A DNA stretch of 25,449 nt from Candidatus Omnitrophota bacterium (GTDB taxonomy: Bacteria; Omnitrophota; Gorgyraeia; 1-14-0-20-64-10; JACQQZ01): positions 1 to 25,449 of the forward strand of contig JACQRF010000063.1 in NCBI GenBank assembly GCA_016206635.1, read 5' to 3'. Below the pieces are notes generated by a model that saw only the letters and a list, made by a program, of their open reading frames with translations, was not told where the DNA came from and did no database searches. Positions 1 to 7,586 of this stretch are shown here, in pieces. Numbering within the stretch: position 1 is the stretch's first letter; each line of letters begins with the position of its first letter. The translations under genes and the position numbers were made by a program.

Positions 1-879
1 ATCGTACATGATGTCAAATTCCGCCTGCCGGAACGGCGGCGCCACCTTGTTCTTGACCACCTTGACGCGGACGTGATTGCCGACCGCGACGTCCCCCCGC
101 TTGAGGGTTTCGATCCGCCGGATATCCAGCCGGACCGAGGCGTAAAACTTGAGGGCGCGGCCGCCGGGCGTGGTCTCCGGCTTCCCGAACATGAGGCCGA
201 TCTTCTCCCGGAGCTGGTTGAGGAACACGAGGGCGGTCTTGGACTTCGAGATCGTCCCGGTGAGTTTGCGCAGCGCCTGCGACATGAGCCGCGCCTGCAG
301 CCCGACGTGGCTGTCCCCCATCTCCCCCTCGATCTCGGCCCTCGGCACGAGGGCGGCGACGGAGTCCACGACGACGATGTCCACGGCGTGGGAGCGGACC
401 AGCATCTCGGCGATTTCCAGCGCCTGTTCGCCGGTGTCCGGCTGGGAGATCAACAGGTCGTCGAGGTTGACGCCGAGCTTTTTCGCGTAGGTGGGATCGA
501 AGGCGTGCTCCGCGTCAATGAACGCGGCCACCCCGCCGGCCCGCTGGGCCTGGGCGATGACGGAGAGCGTCAAGGTCGTCTTGCCGGACGACTCGGGGCC
601 ATAGATCTCGACGACGCGGCCGCGCGGAATCCCGCCGACGCCGAGGGCCTGATCCAAGGCCAGCGACCCGGTCGGCAGCACCGGGATGTCGGAGCGGGTT
701 TCCTGGCCGAGCTTCATGATCGCGCCGGCGCCGAACTGCTTCTCGATCTGGGCCAGCGTCAGCTCCAGCGCCTTGGCCTTGTCGGCCCGGACCTTCTCCA
801 GGGCGGCATCCGCCGAGGGTTTGGCGGCGGCCCCCCGCGGGGGGCGCTCGTCGAGGGTGGCGTGCTTGGATCGCGGCAT
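1..879 (-). CDS. recA: RecA recombinase, C-terminus cut by window edge
   Basis: RecA binds single-stranded DNA and drives homologous recombination and SOS induction. The reading frame runs from 879 to base 1 without a stop (293 residues), so roughly the last 50 residues of a typical RecA lie outside. Visible are IEKQFGAGAIMKLG near the N-terminus, the Walker A motif GPESSGKTT, the QPDTGEQALEI segment, VVVDSVAALVPRAEIEGEMGD (Walker B and following), and NQLREKIGLMFG of loop L2. In-frame ATGs also exist at 900 and 915, but the one at 915 lies inside a good -10 box. I chose 879 because AGGAG sits 8 bases before it; this leaves an N-terminal extension of roughly 25 residues compared with E. coli RecA. 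It is divergent from cinA rather than downstream of it as in many Gram-positives. Confidence 0.97.
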   Translation of the reverse strand, partial: MPRSKHATLDERPPRGAAAKPSADAALEKVRADKAKALELTLAQIEKQFGAGAIMKLGQETRSDIPVLPTGSLALDQALGVGGIPRGRVVEIYGPESSGKTTLTLSVIAQAQRAGGVAAFIDAEHAFDPTYAKKLGVNLDDLLISQPDTGEQALEIAEMLVRSHAVDIVVVDSVAALVPRAEIEGEMGDSHVGLQARLMSQALRKLTGTISKSKTALVFLNQLREKIGLMFGKPETTPGGRALKFYASVRLDIRRIETLKRGDVAVGNHVRVKVVKNKVAPPFRQAEFDIMYD

Positions 880-913
880 CGTGGTCGCTCCTTCGGGCAT
901 GGGTGTGTGAGGC

Positions 914-943
914 ATTGTACTCTCCTGGTCGCGGGATTGTCAA
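914..943 (-). promoter_or_regulatory. recA promoter (TTGACA-18-TACAAT)
   Basis: On the minus strand a perfect -35 TTGACA (938-943) is followed by an 18-base spacer and the -10 TACAAT (914-919). The predicted transcript start is near 907, giving a short leader with the AGGAG before the ATG at 879. I see no obvious LexA-type inverted repeat around it. This is motif reading only. Confidence 0.7.
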
Positions 944-1013
944 TTCTACGGGCGGGGTGCGGCGAGCATACCGTACCTGCCTGAATTTCGTCAATCAGAA
1001 AATGGAAACGGGG

Positions 1014-1019
1014 TATAAT
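1014..1019 (+). promoter_or_regulatory. Perfect -10 box before cinA, possible leaderless start
   Basis: TATAAT stands 8 bases before the cinA ATG, so transcription would be expected to begin about 1-2 bases from the start codon. No Shine-Dalgarno sequence is present between them. The -35 region at 17-18 base spacing is weak; the upstream stretch is relatively A-rich. Confidence 0.5.
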
Positions 1020-1027
1020 GCGGCCAG

Positions 1028-2290
1028 ATGCGCGCCGAATTGATCGCGGTCGGCACCGAGCTGCTGCTGGGCTACACCGTCAACTCCAACACGGCGTTCG
1101 TGGGCCGCCGCTTGGCGGAGCTGGGGATCGCCTGTTACCACCAGGTGACCGTCGGTGATAATCCCGGGCGGCTGGCCGAAGCGGTAAAGGCGGGGCTGGC
1201 CCGCGCCGACTGCGTGATCACCTGCGGGGGGCTCGGGCCGACGGTCGACGATGTCACCCTAGCCACCCTCACCAAAGTCGCCCAGCGGCCGCTCGTCCTC
1301 GACCACGCGATCCTCAGCCAGATCCATGAACGGTTCACCCGCCTCGGGATCCCCATGCCGCAGAACAACCTGCGGCAGGCGTACGTCCCGCGCGGCGCGG
1401 TCGTCCTGCCCAACCGCGTCGGCACGGCGCCAGGGTTTCTGCTCCCCCTCCGGAAGAAATTGCTGATCGCCCTGCCCGGCCCGCCCCGCGAGCTGGAGCC
1501 GATGTTGATGGACCACGTGGTCCCGTGGCTGAGGCAGCACTCCCCCGCCACGGGCATCCTCACGTCCCGGACGCTCCATCTGGCCGGCCCCACCGAATCA
1601 GAAGTTGATGAGCGCGTGGCGGATCTGCTGAAGCTCAAGGGGGCCATCACCGTCGGGATCTACGCGCATGCCGGCCAGGTAGACCTGCGGATCACGGCCA
1701 GCGCGAAGGCGCCGGCCGCCGCGCAAGCCGCCATCCGCCGCCTCGAGCGGGAGATCCGCCGGCGCCTGGGACGGGTCGTGTTCGGCGCCGACGACGAGAC
1801 GCTGGAGCACGCGGTAGGGGCGCTGCTGACGAACGCCCACAGGACCGTGGCAGTGGCGGAATCCTGCACCGGCGGCCTGATCGGCCATCGGCTGACGCGG
1901 GTACCCGGCAGCTCGGCCTATTTCCTGGGCGGGGCGATCGCCTACGCGAACGCCGTCAAGACCGCGCTCATCGGCGTCCCCGCCCCGCTGCTCAGGAAAC
2001 ACGGCGCGGTCAGCGAGGCGGTCGCCCACGCGATGGCCGCCGGCATTCGCAAAACCTTGAAGGCCAACTACGGCCTGGCGGTCACCGGCATCGCCGGCCC
2101 CGCCGGGGGCACCGCCGAAAAGCCGGTCGGCACCGTCTACCTCGCCGTCGCCGACGCTCAGCGGGTGGTTGGCCGCCGGCTCCATCTGACCGGCGACCGG
2201 GAGACGATCAAGGCCCGCGCCGCGCAAGCCGCGCTCGATCTGCTCCGCACCACGCTGTTGGATATGATCGGCCGTTCGCCGCGCACCTGA
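1028..2290 (+). CDS. cinA: CinA-like competence/damage-inducible protein
   Basis: A two-domain CinA protein of 420 residues, the usual length. The N-terminal part (about 1-170) is a MoaB/MogA-like molybdopterin-binding fold, beginning MRAELIAVGTELLLGYTVN and containing the CGGLGPTVDDVT motif. The C-terminal part (about 255-415) is the CinA/PncC domain with AESCTGGLIGHRLT, GGAIAYANAVK and VTGIAGPAGGT; in characterised relatives it deamidates nicotinamide mononucleotide in the pyridine nucleotide salvage cycle. The ATG at 1028 fits the family start. cinA is often co-transcribed with recA; here the two are adjacent but divergent. hldD follows on the same strand after 52 bases. Confidence 0.93.
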   Translation: MRAELIAVGTELLLGYTVNSNTAFVGRRLAELGIACYHQVTVGDNPGRLAEAVKAGLARADCVITCGGLGPTVDDVTLATLTKVAQRPLVLDHAILSQIHERFTRLGIPMPQNNLRQAYVPRGAVVLPNRVGTAPGFLLPLRKKLLIALPGPPRELEPMLMDHVVPWLRQHSPATGILTSRTLHLAGPTESEVDERVADLLKLKGAITVGIYAHAGQVDLRITASAKAPAAAQAAIRRLEREIRRRLGRVVFGADDETLEHAVGALLTNAHRTVAVAESCTGGLIGHRLTRVPGSSAYFLGGAIAYANAVKTALIGVPAPLLRKHGAVSEAVAHAMAAGIRKTLKANYGLAVTGIAGPAGGTAEKPVGTVYLAVADAQRVVGRRLHLTGDRETIKARAAQAALDLLRTTLLDMIGRSPRT

Positions 2291-2305
2291 CCATTGACCC
2301 CCGCC

Positions 2306-2335
2306 TTGTCGGGATTCGCCTCACCGTGCTACCAT
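2306..2335 (+). promoter_or_regulatory. Candidate hldD promoter (TTGTCG-18-TACCAT)
   Basis: TTGTCG (2306-2311), an 18-base spacer and TACCAT (2330-2335) lie in the cinA-hldD gap. The -10 overlaps the upstream ATG at 2334 and ends 7 bases before the ATG at 2343, so a transcript from it would be nearly leaderless for the shorter HldD. The spacer length and TAC-type -10 match those at recA and rpsO. Moderate confidence, from motifs only. Confidence 0.42.
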
Positions 2336-2342
2336 GTCCCTC

Positions 2343-3317
2343 ATGATCGTCGTCACCGGCGGGGCGGGATTCATCGGCAGCGTGCTGGCCTGGCAATTGA
2401 ATGCCGCGGGCCGCCGCGACCTGCTCCTCGTCGACCAGCGCGCCGAGCATTCTCCCAAATGGGCCAACGTCGCCCCGCGCGCGTTCGAGGCGTACGTCGA
2501 ATCCGACGTCTTCCTCGATCGCCTCGAGCGCGGCGCCTGGAACGGCCGTCTCGACGCCATTTTCCACATGGGCGCCTGCACTGACACGACGGCACGCGAC
2601 GCCGACTACCTGCGGCGGAACAATTCCGAATATTCCGAGCGGGTCGCGCGCTGGGCCCTCGACCACAAGGTCTACTGTGCCTACGCCTCCAGCGCCGCGG
2701 TCTACGGCCACGGCGAGCTCGGCTTCTCCGATGACGACGCCCTGGCCTCCCGCCTGACCCCGCTCAACCCCTACGGCCAGTCCAAGCTCGACTTCGACCG
2801 ATGGGTGCTGCGGCACGGGTACACCGACCGGCTCGTCGGCTTTCGCTTCTTCAATGTCTATGGCCCGAATGAATACCACAAGGGCGAGATGCGCAGCATG
2901 GCCCATAAGGGGTTCGAGCAAGTGATGACCACGGGCGCGCTGCGGCTCTTCAAGTCGTACCGGCAGGACTATCCCGACGGGGGGCAGCAGCGGGACTTCG
3001 TCTACGTCAAGGATATCGTCGAGGCAATGCTCTGGTTCCACCGGCACCCGGGGCGCGCGGGCATCTACAACCTGGGGTCAGGCAAGGCGCGGAGTTGGAA
3101 CGCGCTGGCGGAGGCGCTGTTCGCGGCCTGCGGGAAACCGGCGCGGATTGACTACATCGAGATGCCCGATGCCATCAAACCCCAGTACCAGTATTTCACC
3201 GAGGCCGACCTGCGCAAGCTTCAGGCCGCCGGCGGCCCGCCCCCGAGATACTCGCTGGAGCAAGGCGTCGAGGACTACGTGCAGCGGCATTTGCTGACGA
3301 CGTCCCGCGGCGTGTAG
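2343..3317 (+). CDS. hldD: ADP-L-glycero-D-manno-heptose 6-epimerase
   Basis: HldD inverts C6 of ADP-D-glycero-D-manno-heptose to give the LPS inner-core heptose donor. The 324-residue protein is an extended short-chain dehydrogenase: NAD-binding GGAGFIG at 6-12, HMGACTDTTARD near 75-86 (family HMGACSxTT), catalytic YGQSK with Tyr144 and Lys148, then FRFFNVYGPNEYHKG and RDFVYVKDIVEAMLWF, all strongly HldD-like. I chose ATG 2343 (MIVVTGGAGFIG) because family members begin exactly there and because ATG 2334 overlaps a candidate -10; a start at 2334 would add only three residues. It ends 3 bases from the convergent membrane-protein gene. The GT9 enzyme at 5905-7137 could be a partner in heptose transfer. 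Confidence 0.94.
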   Translation: MIVVTGGAGFIGSVLAWQLNAAGRRDLLLVDQRAEHSPKWANVAPRAFEAYVESDVFLDRLERGAWNGRLDAIFHMGACTDTTARDADYLRRNNSEYSERVARWALDHKVYCAYASSAAVYGHGELGFSDDDALASRLTPLNPYGQSKLDFDRWVLRHGYTDRLVGFRFFNVYGPNEYHKGEMRSMAHKGFEQVMTTGALRLFKSYRQDYPDGGQQRDFVYVKDIVEAMLWFHRHPGRAGIYNLGSGKARSWNALAEALFAACGKPARIDYIEMPDAIKPQYQYFTEADLRKLQAAGGPPPRYSLEQGVEDYVQRHLLTTSRGV

Positions 3318-3320
3318 CGA

Positions 3321-5048
3321 TCAGAATTCCTCATGGCGTTTTAGAAGAACGACCCCAGAGAACGTTCCAACGACTCGATAGTGTTGAGCGAGATAGCTCA
3401 CGACCTCCGGCAACACCTCCTCCCGGCGACCAATGGAGCTCGCCAGGATCGAGAGGCGCGCCCCGGTGACGGCAAACCGAGGCCGTTGCCTCTTCAACTG
3501 CTCCAACAGTTCCGTCCGCCACCGCGGATCGGCCCAGGCGTATCCCGTGAGATCGAATCGGGACACCCCGGGGCGGTCGGCCAGGAAATTGAAGATGCCA
3601 TGTTCTGGAAAGGTGAACACCGGCTCATCCGGCGCGGTGTGCCCCTGGAGAAATCGGACCACCGAGTCAATCTCCGCTTGCTGAACGCGAGGCGCCAGCA
3701 CACCGCCGCCCCGCGGGCATTCCAGCGTCGCCCACTCCTTCGGGTTCAAGACGTGCACTCCCAACTTGCCGGGAATCACCACATCTTTGTAGCGCTGGTA
3801 CTGACCCCAGAGACCGAACGAGCGAAAATACTGTTTCTCCGAGACGGCAAAATACCACCCCATACTCAACAAAAGGATCCCGGCGATGACGGGAACGATT
3901 CGGCGCCTTGGGGCGGGGCCCCCGGGAGCCGGCAGCGCCTCCCGCACTCTCAGGAAGCAGCGCTCCATGGTCCATCCTGCTAACAGGATGACGACGGGGA
4001 GCGCCTGCATATAGTACTGACCATTCCCGACGGCTCGCAGCGACCCCAGCGCCAACAAAGACCCGTAGATCATCAGGATGAGGGGGACGGCCGCGTCGTC
4101 CGCGAGCCGCCTCCTGGAGAGCTGACCCAGCAGCACGGCCCCCCAAGCGCCGTACAAGAGCACCGGAACACACCAGACCTTGAATGGGCCGCTGGCGATG
4201 AACGCGATCCCGTTCGTCGCCTGGAGCATCGCAGCGGACAGCGTCGGGTACATCCCGCGCTGGGTCCACACCGGTATCTGGCGGAAGGGGACATCAATGA
4301 AAAAGATTCTCAGAAAGGAAGGCAGCGCGCCTTGGGCTGCCAGCCACGCCATGAACGGTACCGCCGCCAACGCGACACCGGCCAGGTAGGTTCCTAGGGC
4401 CCGGGCCAGCCGGCCCAAGGGGATCCGCCTGACAAGCCATAGACTCGTCAGGAAGAAACCGGTGGTCGCCGCGGGCAGAACGCCCGCCTCCAGGCTGTCG
4501 AACAAGCCCACCCCTGTCAGGACGCCGCCGGCCAGCAGAAACTGATTCGCATATTTCTTATCCCTGGCGAAGGGAAGCAGACACCCTATGATGAGTAACG
4601 GATACCCAAGACGGAACCCTCCCCCCCGACTGTTCCAGTAGGGATGGTGGGTCTCGACCACCAGCAGCAGCCCGGTCAGGATGCGGAACAGGCGCGTCTT
4701 ATAGAGGAGCCCGGAGACCGCCACGCCGGCCAACACTCGAAGCACCTCCGCGGTCTGGAAATACCCTCGAAGGACGGCGAGGGTCTTTCCGAAGATCCCC
4801 ATGACAGCGGCAAGCGGGTAGAGGAACAGCGGCCCACGAACGGTGTAGCAGTCCCGGTAGAGCACCTGCCCGTGGAACAACCGATGAATCGGCCCGAGGT
4901 ACTGGCTCGCTTCCGCGTACTCCACGGACCCATGGACGAAGTTGGGTTCGAACGCGAACCAGCCGATCACCAGCGGAAAGAAGATCCAGTCCCACAATAC
5001 CCCCCACCGAACATGGCGGGGTCTCCATCCCTTGAGGAGAGAGATCAC
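3321..5048 (-). CDS. Large membrane protein, probable GT-C type glycosyltransferase
   Basis: A 575-residue polytopic membrane protein that I do not recognise as a named family. It shows roughly ten or more hydrophobic segments in its first 400 residues and a soluble C-terminal part. After the first membrane segment comes a loop with acidic residues (GSVEYAEASQYLGPIHRL, then RDCYTVRGPLFLYP), the layout seen in GT-C enzymes that use polyprenyl-phosphate sugars. The GTG start at 5048 overlaps the preceding methyltransferase stop as GTGA, implying translational coupling; AGGAAGG lies about 11 bases upstream. The sequence is visibly less GC-rich than its neighbours. An alternative is another multi-pass envelope protein. 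Its end faces hldD with only 3 bases between. Confidence 0.7.
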   Translation of the reverse strand: MISLLKGWRPRHVRWGVLWDWIFFPLVIGWFAFEPNFVHGSVEYAEASQYLGPIHRLFHGQVLYRDCYTVRGPLFLYPLAAVMGIFGKTLAVLRGYFQTAEVLRVLAGVAVSGLLYKTRLFRILTGLLLVVETHHPYWNSRGGGFRLGYPLLIIGCLLPFARDKKYANQFLLAGGVLTGVGLFDSLEAGVLPAATTGFFLTSLWLVRRIPLGRLARALGTYLAGVALAAVPFMAWLAAQGALPSFLRIFFIDVPFRQIPVWTQRGMYPTLSAAMLQATNGIAFIASGPFKVWCVPVLLYGAWGAVLLGQLSRRRLADDAAVPLILMIYGSLLALGSLRAVGNGQYYMQALPVVILLAGWTMERCFLRVREALPAPGGPAPRRRIVPVIAGILLLSMGWYFAVSEKQYFRSFGLWGQYQRYKDVVIPGKLGVHVLNPKEWATLECPRGGGVLAPRVQQAEIDSVVRFLQGHTAPDEPVFTFPEHGIFNFLADRPGVSRFDLTGYAWADPRWRTELLEQLKRQRPRFAVTGARLSILASSIGRREEVLPEVVSYLAQHYRVVGTFSGVVLLKRHEEF

Positions 5049-5932
5049 GCTCGCGCAGGGCCCTTCCTGGCAATCACCAGGATCTCGCCGGAGCGGATGG
5101 GGAATCCCCACCGGCTGATCCAATCCGGCGCCACCCGCCCCAGCCGTCTCGAAATCTCGGAGAAAAGGGGGATCGGGCGGCGATCGAGGCTACGCGCGAT
5201 GTAACGAAGATTCAACACCTTGACCGTTGGCCGAACGAGGAGGACCTCGAACCCGGTTTTCTCACACAGGACGCGCAGGCTCCGCCAGCTCGGGTAGAAG
5301 AGATGCTCGCGCTGCAGGTGAGGCCAGTAGGGCCCCAGCAGTTTTGCCGTCACGCTGCTGGCGCAGGGAACGCTCAGGATCACCAATCCATCCGGGCGGA
5401 GCAGTCGTCGAGCCTTGGTCATGGCCGGGACCGGCGCCGACAGGTGTTCGAACACGTCCACCATGAGGATGGCGTCGTACGCGCCGTCCGGCAAATCCAC
5501 GGACTCGAAATCCCCCTGATGCAGCTCCCATCCCAACCGCTCCCTGACCATGGTCACGGCGTAAGGGTTGATCTCGAGCCCGTCCGGATCCCATCCGAAA
5601 CGCCGGGCCACTTCCAACGACGCCCCCAACGCGCACCCCACGTCCAGAATCCTTCCCGGGGGGCGCCACGGCGCCACGCGACGGAAAATCCGCGCGAACG
5701 TCTCCTGCTTGAGCCGCCTCACCATCCCAAACCATTCTTCCTCAGAATCTCCCCAGCATCCGTAGTAGGCCGCGCCGTACATCCGCTCCCGCTCATCCGT
5801 CCCGGGGGGATCGCCAAGCATCCATAGCCCGCACCCCCCGCACCTGAGGATTGTCAGGCCCGTCCGCGGAGTCACAAACAGTCGCCGCGGGATCCCGCGG
5901 CAGATCAAGCATTCCGCGATGGCGTCTGGCAT
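5045..5932 (-). CDS. Class I SAM methyltransferase with N-terminal Cys4 zinc-ribbon-like motif
   Basis: A 295-residue Methyltransf_23-like enzyme. The N-terminus carries Cys8, Cys11, Cys31 and Cys34 (CxxC-19-CxxC), a probable zinc ribbon. SAM motif I is ILDVGCALG at 95-103, the acidic residue after strand 2 is Glu120 (DGLEINPYAV), and VDVFEHL at about 158-164 is the post-II motif. The C-terminal part includes LLRPDGLVILSVP. Such proteins are common in surface polysaccharide clusters and methylate sugars or glycolipids; the substrate cannot be told here. I chose ATG 5932, ten residues inside a longer frame from 5962, because the Cys motif usually begins close to the start. It overlaps the GT9 gene end by 28 bases and is coupled to the membrane protein that follows. 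Confidence 0.85.
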   Translation of the reverse strand: MPDAIAECLICRGIPRRLFVTPRTGLTILRCGGCGLWMLGDPPGTDERERMYGAAYYGCWGDSEEEWFGMVRRLKQETFARIFRRVAPWRPPGRILDVGCALGASLEVARRFGWDPDGLEINPYAVTMVRERLGWELHQGDFESVDLPDGAYDAILMVDVFEHLSAPVPAMTKARRLLRPDGLVILSVPCASSVTAKLLGPYWPHLQREHLFYPSWRSLRVLCEKTGFEVLLVRPTVKVLNLRYIARSLDRRPIPLFSEISRRLGRVAPDWISRWGFPIRSGEILVIARKGPARA

Positions 5933-7137
5933 CTCTCCAGGAGCCGCAAGACCCTGCGGCATACCTCATCGGGGTCCCAACCTCGGATGCACACATTATC
6001 CCGGCAATCGCTATCCTTCCCCGTCAGCAAATTCACGCAGGGACTGCAGTGGAGCCCCTGATACAGGATCTCCCCGTTGGGGTTTCGGGGCATGTACAGC
6101 ACGGGGGCATCCGGCCCAAACAATGTCAGGGTGGGCACCTGAAAGAGCGCAGCCAGATGAGCCACCCCACTGTCCACGCTCACCAGGCAAGCCGCCTGTT
6201 CAACGATCGCAACCAGCTCGGTGAACGTGGTCTTGGCGAACAGATTGTGGCAGAAGGATGCCCCGCCCTCCGGGAAAAACCGGCGGTCGTCCGGACCGGC
6301 ATCGCCGACGTAGACGATCTGCAGTCCCGCCCGCTGCTGCAGCAGCTCCGCGAGGCGCCGCCATCGATCCGGCGGATAGGCCTTGAGATGGGGGAGGGTC
6401 CTGGCGGTCGGATGGAACACCGCGTACGGGCCCGGGAACTTCCATCGCCCGACGCCATCCTCATGACCTGTCGAGGGGTCCGGAGGCCATCGCAATTGGA
6501 TCCGGGCATCCGTCCTCAGGAAGCCCACGGCCTCTCCCACGGCCAAGAAGTTGTCCGTCGCGTGCCGATACGGGTTCCAATGCACCCGGTGCGTCAAGAG
6601 ACGCCCACGACTCGAAAGCGACAACGTATGAAACCCAGATCGGATCGCGGCGCCCGAGCAGAAACTGACCAGCGCCGAGTAGCGGGAAAAGAACTCCAGA
6701 TCGAGGAAACAGCGGGCTCCCATGCGCCACAATCGGAGGATCGCGGCCACCGTATCCCAGATCAGAGGAAGGAGCTGGGTGCGGATCGGCAACAAGTCAT
6801 CCACTTCCGGCAGCAGGCGAACGAGGGCGGCATTCGTGGAGAAGCTCAGGAAAACGACCCGGGCCGACGGGCAGCGCTTCCGGATGGACTGGAGGAGCGG
6901 AATCATCAGGAGGATGGAGCCCATCCCAAAATATTTCGAGAGGACAATCACCGGTCGATCGCCCGCCAGCAAGGTCGAGGGGTCGCTCGGCGCAGCCCCG
7001 CGCCGCGGCGGGTTGGGCCCGAACCCCACACGATGCGGAAGCGCCCGACGTGGGAGAAGGGCCGTCAAACAGCCTAGCAACATCACCAGACCGCCACCAA
7101 CCCATCGATCGATCTGCCGCATCCACGCCGTACGCAT
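5905..7137 (-). CDS. Glycosyltransferase family 9 (heptosyltransferase-like)
   Basis: A 410-residue GT9 protein, related to WaaC/WaaF/WaaQ, which transfer ADP-heptose to the LPS core at the inner face of the inner membrane. The first about 35 residues form a hydrophobic anchor-like segment not standard in GT9. The N-terminal domain has VIVLSKYFGMGSILLMIPLLQ; the C-terminal nucleotide-binding domain has YAVFHPTA, VSVDSGVAHLAALFQVP and TLFGPDAPVLY, then the GT9 Cys-rich tail (HCSPCVNL...DCRDNVCI). ATG 7137 overlaps the pgpA stop as TGATG; a GTG at 7152 is the only longer start. With hldD in the same window heptose is a reasonable donor, but other GT9 members use different sugars. Confidence 0.9.
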   Translation of the reverse strand: MRTAWMRQIDRWVGGGLVMLLGCLTALLPRRALPHRVGFGPNPPRRGAAPSDPSTLLAGDRPVIVLSKYFGMGSILLMIPLLQSIRKRCPSARVVFLSFSTNAALVRLLPEVDDLLPIRTQLLPLIWDTVAAILRLWRMGARCFLDLEFFSRYSALVSFCSGAAIRSGFHTLSLSSRGRLLTHRVHWNPYRHATDNFLAVGEAVGFLRTDARIQLRWPPDPSTGHEDGVGRWKFPGPYAVFHPTARTLPHLKAYPPDRWRRLAELLQQRAGLQIVYVGDAGPDDRRFFPEGGASFCHNLFAKTTFTELVAIVEQAACLVSVDSGVAHLAALFQVPTLTLFGPDAPVLYMPRNPNGEILYQGLHCSPCVNLLTGKDSDCRDNVCIRGWDPDEVCRRVLRLLERCQTPSRNA

Positions 7138-7586
7138 CAGCCCCCAAGCCACCGGAGAAGGAGATTGGCGAGGAGACCGGCGGCGAGGTCGTCGGCGAGA
7201 ACGCCCCAGGCGCCGGGGAGCCGCTCGAGCTGTCGGATCGGCGGCGGCTTGATGATGTCGAGCAGGCGGAAGGCGACGAAGCCGATGACCAGCGCCGCCG
7301 GGGTCAGCGGCACGCCGAGGAACGTCACCAGCGCGCCGGCCACCTCATCCACCACCACCTCATGCGGGTCGCCGCGGCCGAACCGGCGCTGGGCCGCGGG
7401 AATCGCCCAGAGGCCAAGCAGGATGACCGCGGCCAGCATCCCCCACTGCGCGGCCGGCACGGACTCCCCCAGCACGGCGAGCGCGGTCCCGACGAGCGTC
7501 CCGGCCGTCCCCGGCAGCCGCGGCAGGTAGCCCACCCCGCCGCTCGTGGCAATCACCACTCGCACCCGCTCCAGGATACGCGTCAT
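7137..7586 (-). CDS. pgpA: Phosphatidylglycerophosphatase A
   Basis: PgpA removes the phosphate from phosphatidylglycerol phosphate, the product of PgsA, to give phosphatidylglycerol at the inner membrane. The 149-residue protein has the family signatures GYLPRLPGTAGTLVG, DPHEVVVDEVAGAL, GFVAFRLLDIIKPPPI and GAWGVLADDLAAG, with hydrophobic segments between. ATG 7586 overlaps the preceding stop as ATGA; a longer frame from 7628 adds residues that do not resemble the family. pgsA lies 4.4 kb upstream on the same strand, so the two successive enzymes share a gene run but are separated by four glycosylation genes. Confidence 0.94.
   Translation of the reverse strand: MTRILERVRVVIATSGGVGYLPRLPGTAGTLVGTALAVLGESVPAAQWGMLAAVILLGLWAIPAAQRRFGRGDPHEVVVDEVAGALVTFLGVPLTPAALVIGFVAFRLLDIIKPPPIRQLERLPGAWGVLADDLAAGLLANLLLRWLGG

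Noticed and set aside
73..984. A 303-codon plus-strand frame over recA.
   Set aside because: It is the antisense shadow of recA, whose motifs are unmistakable.
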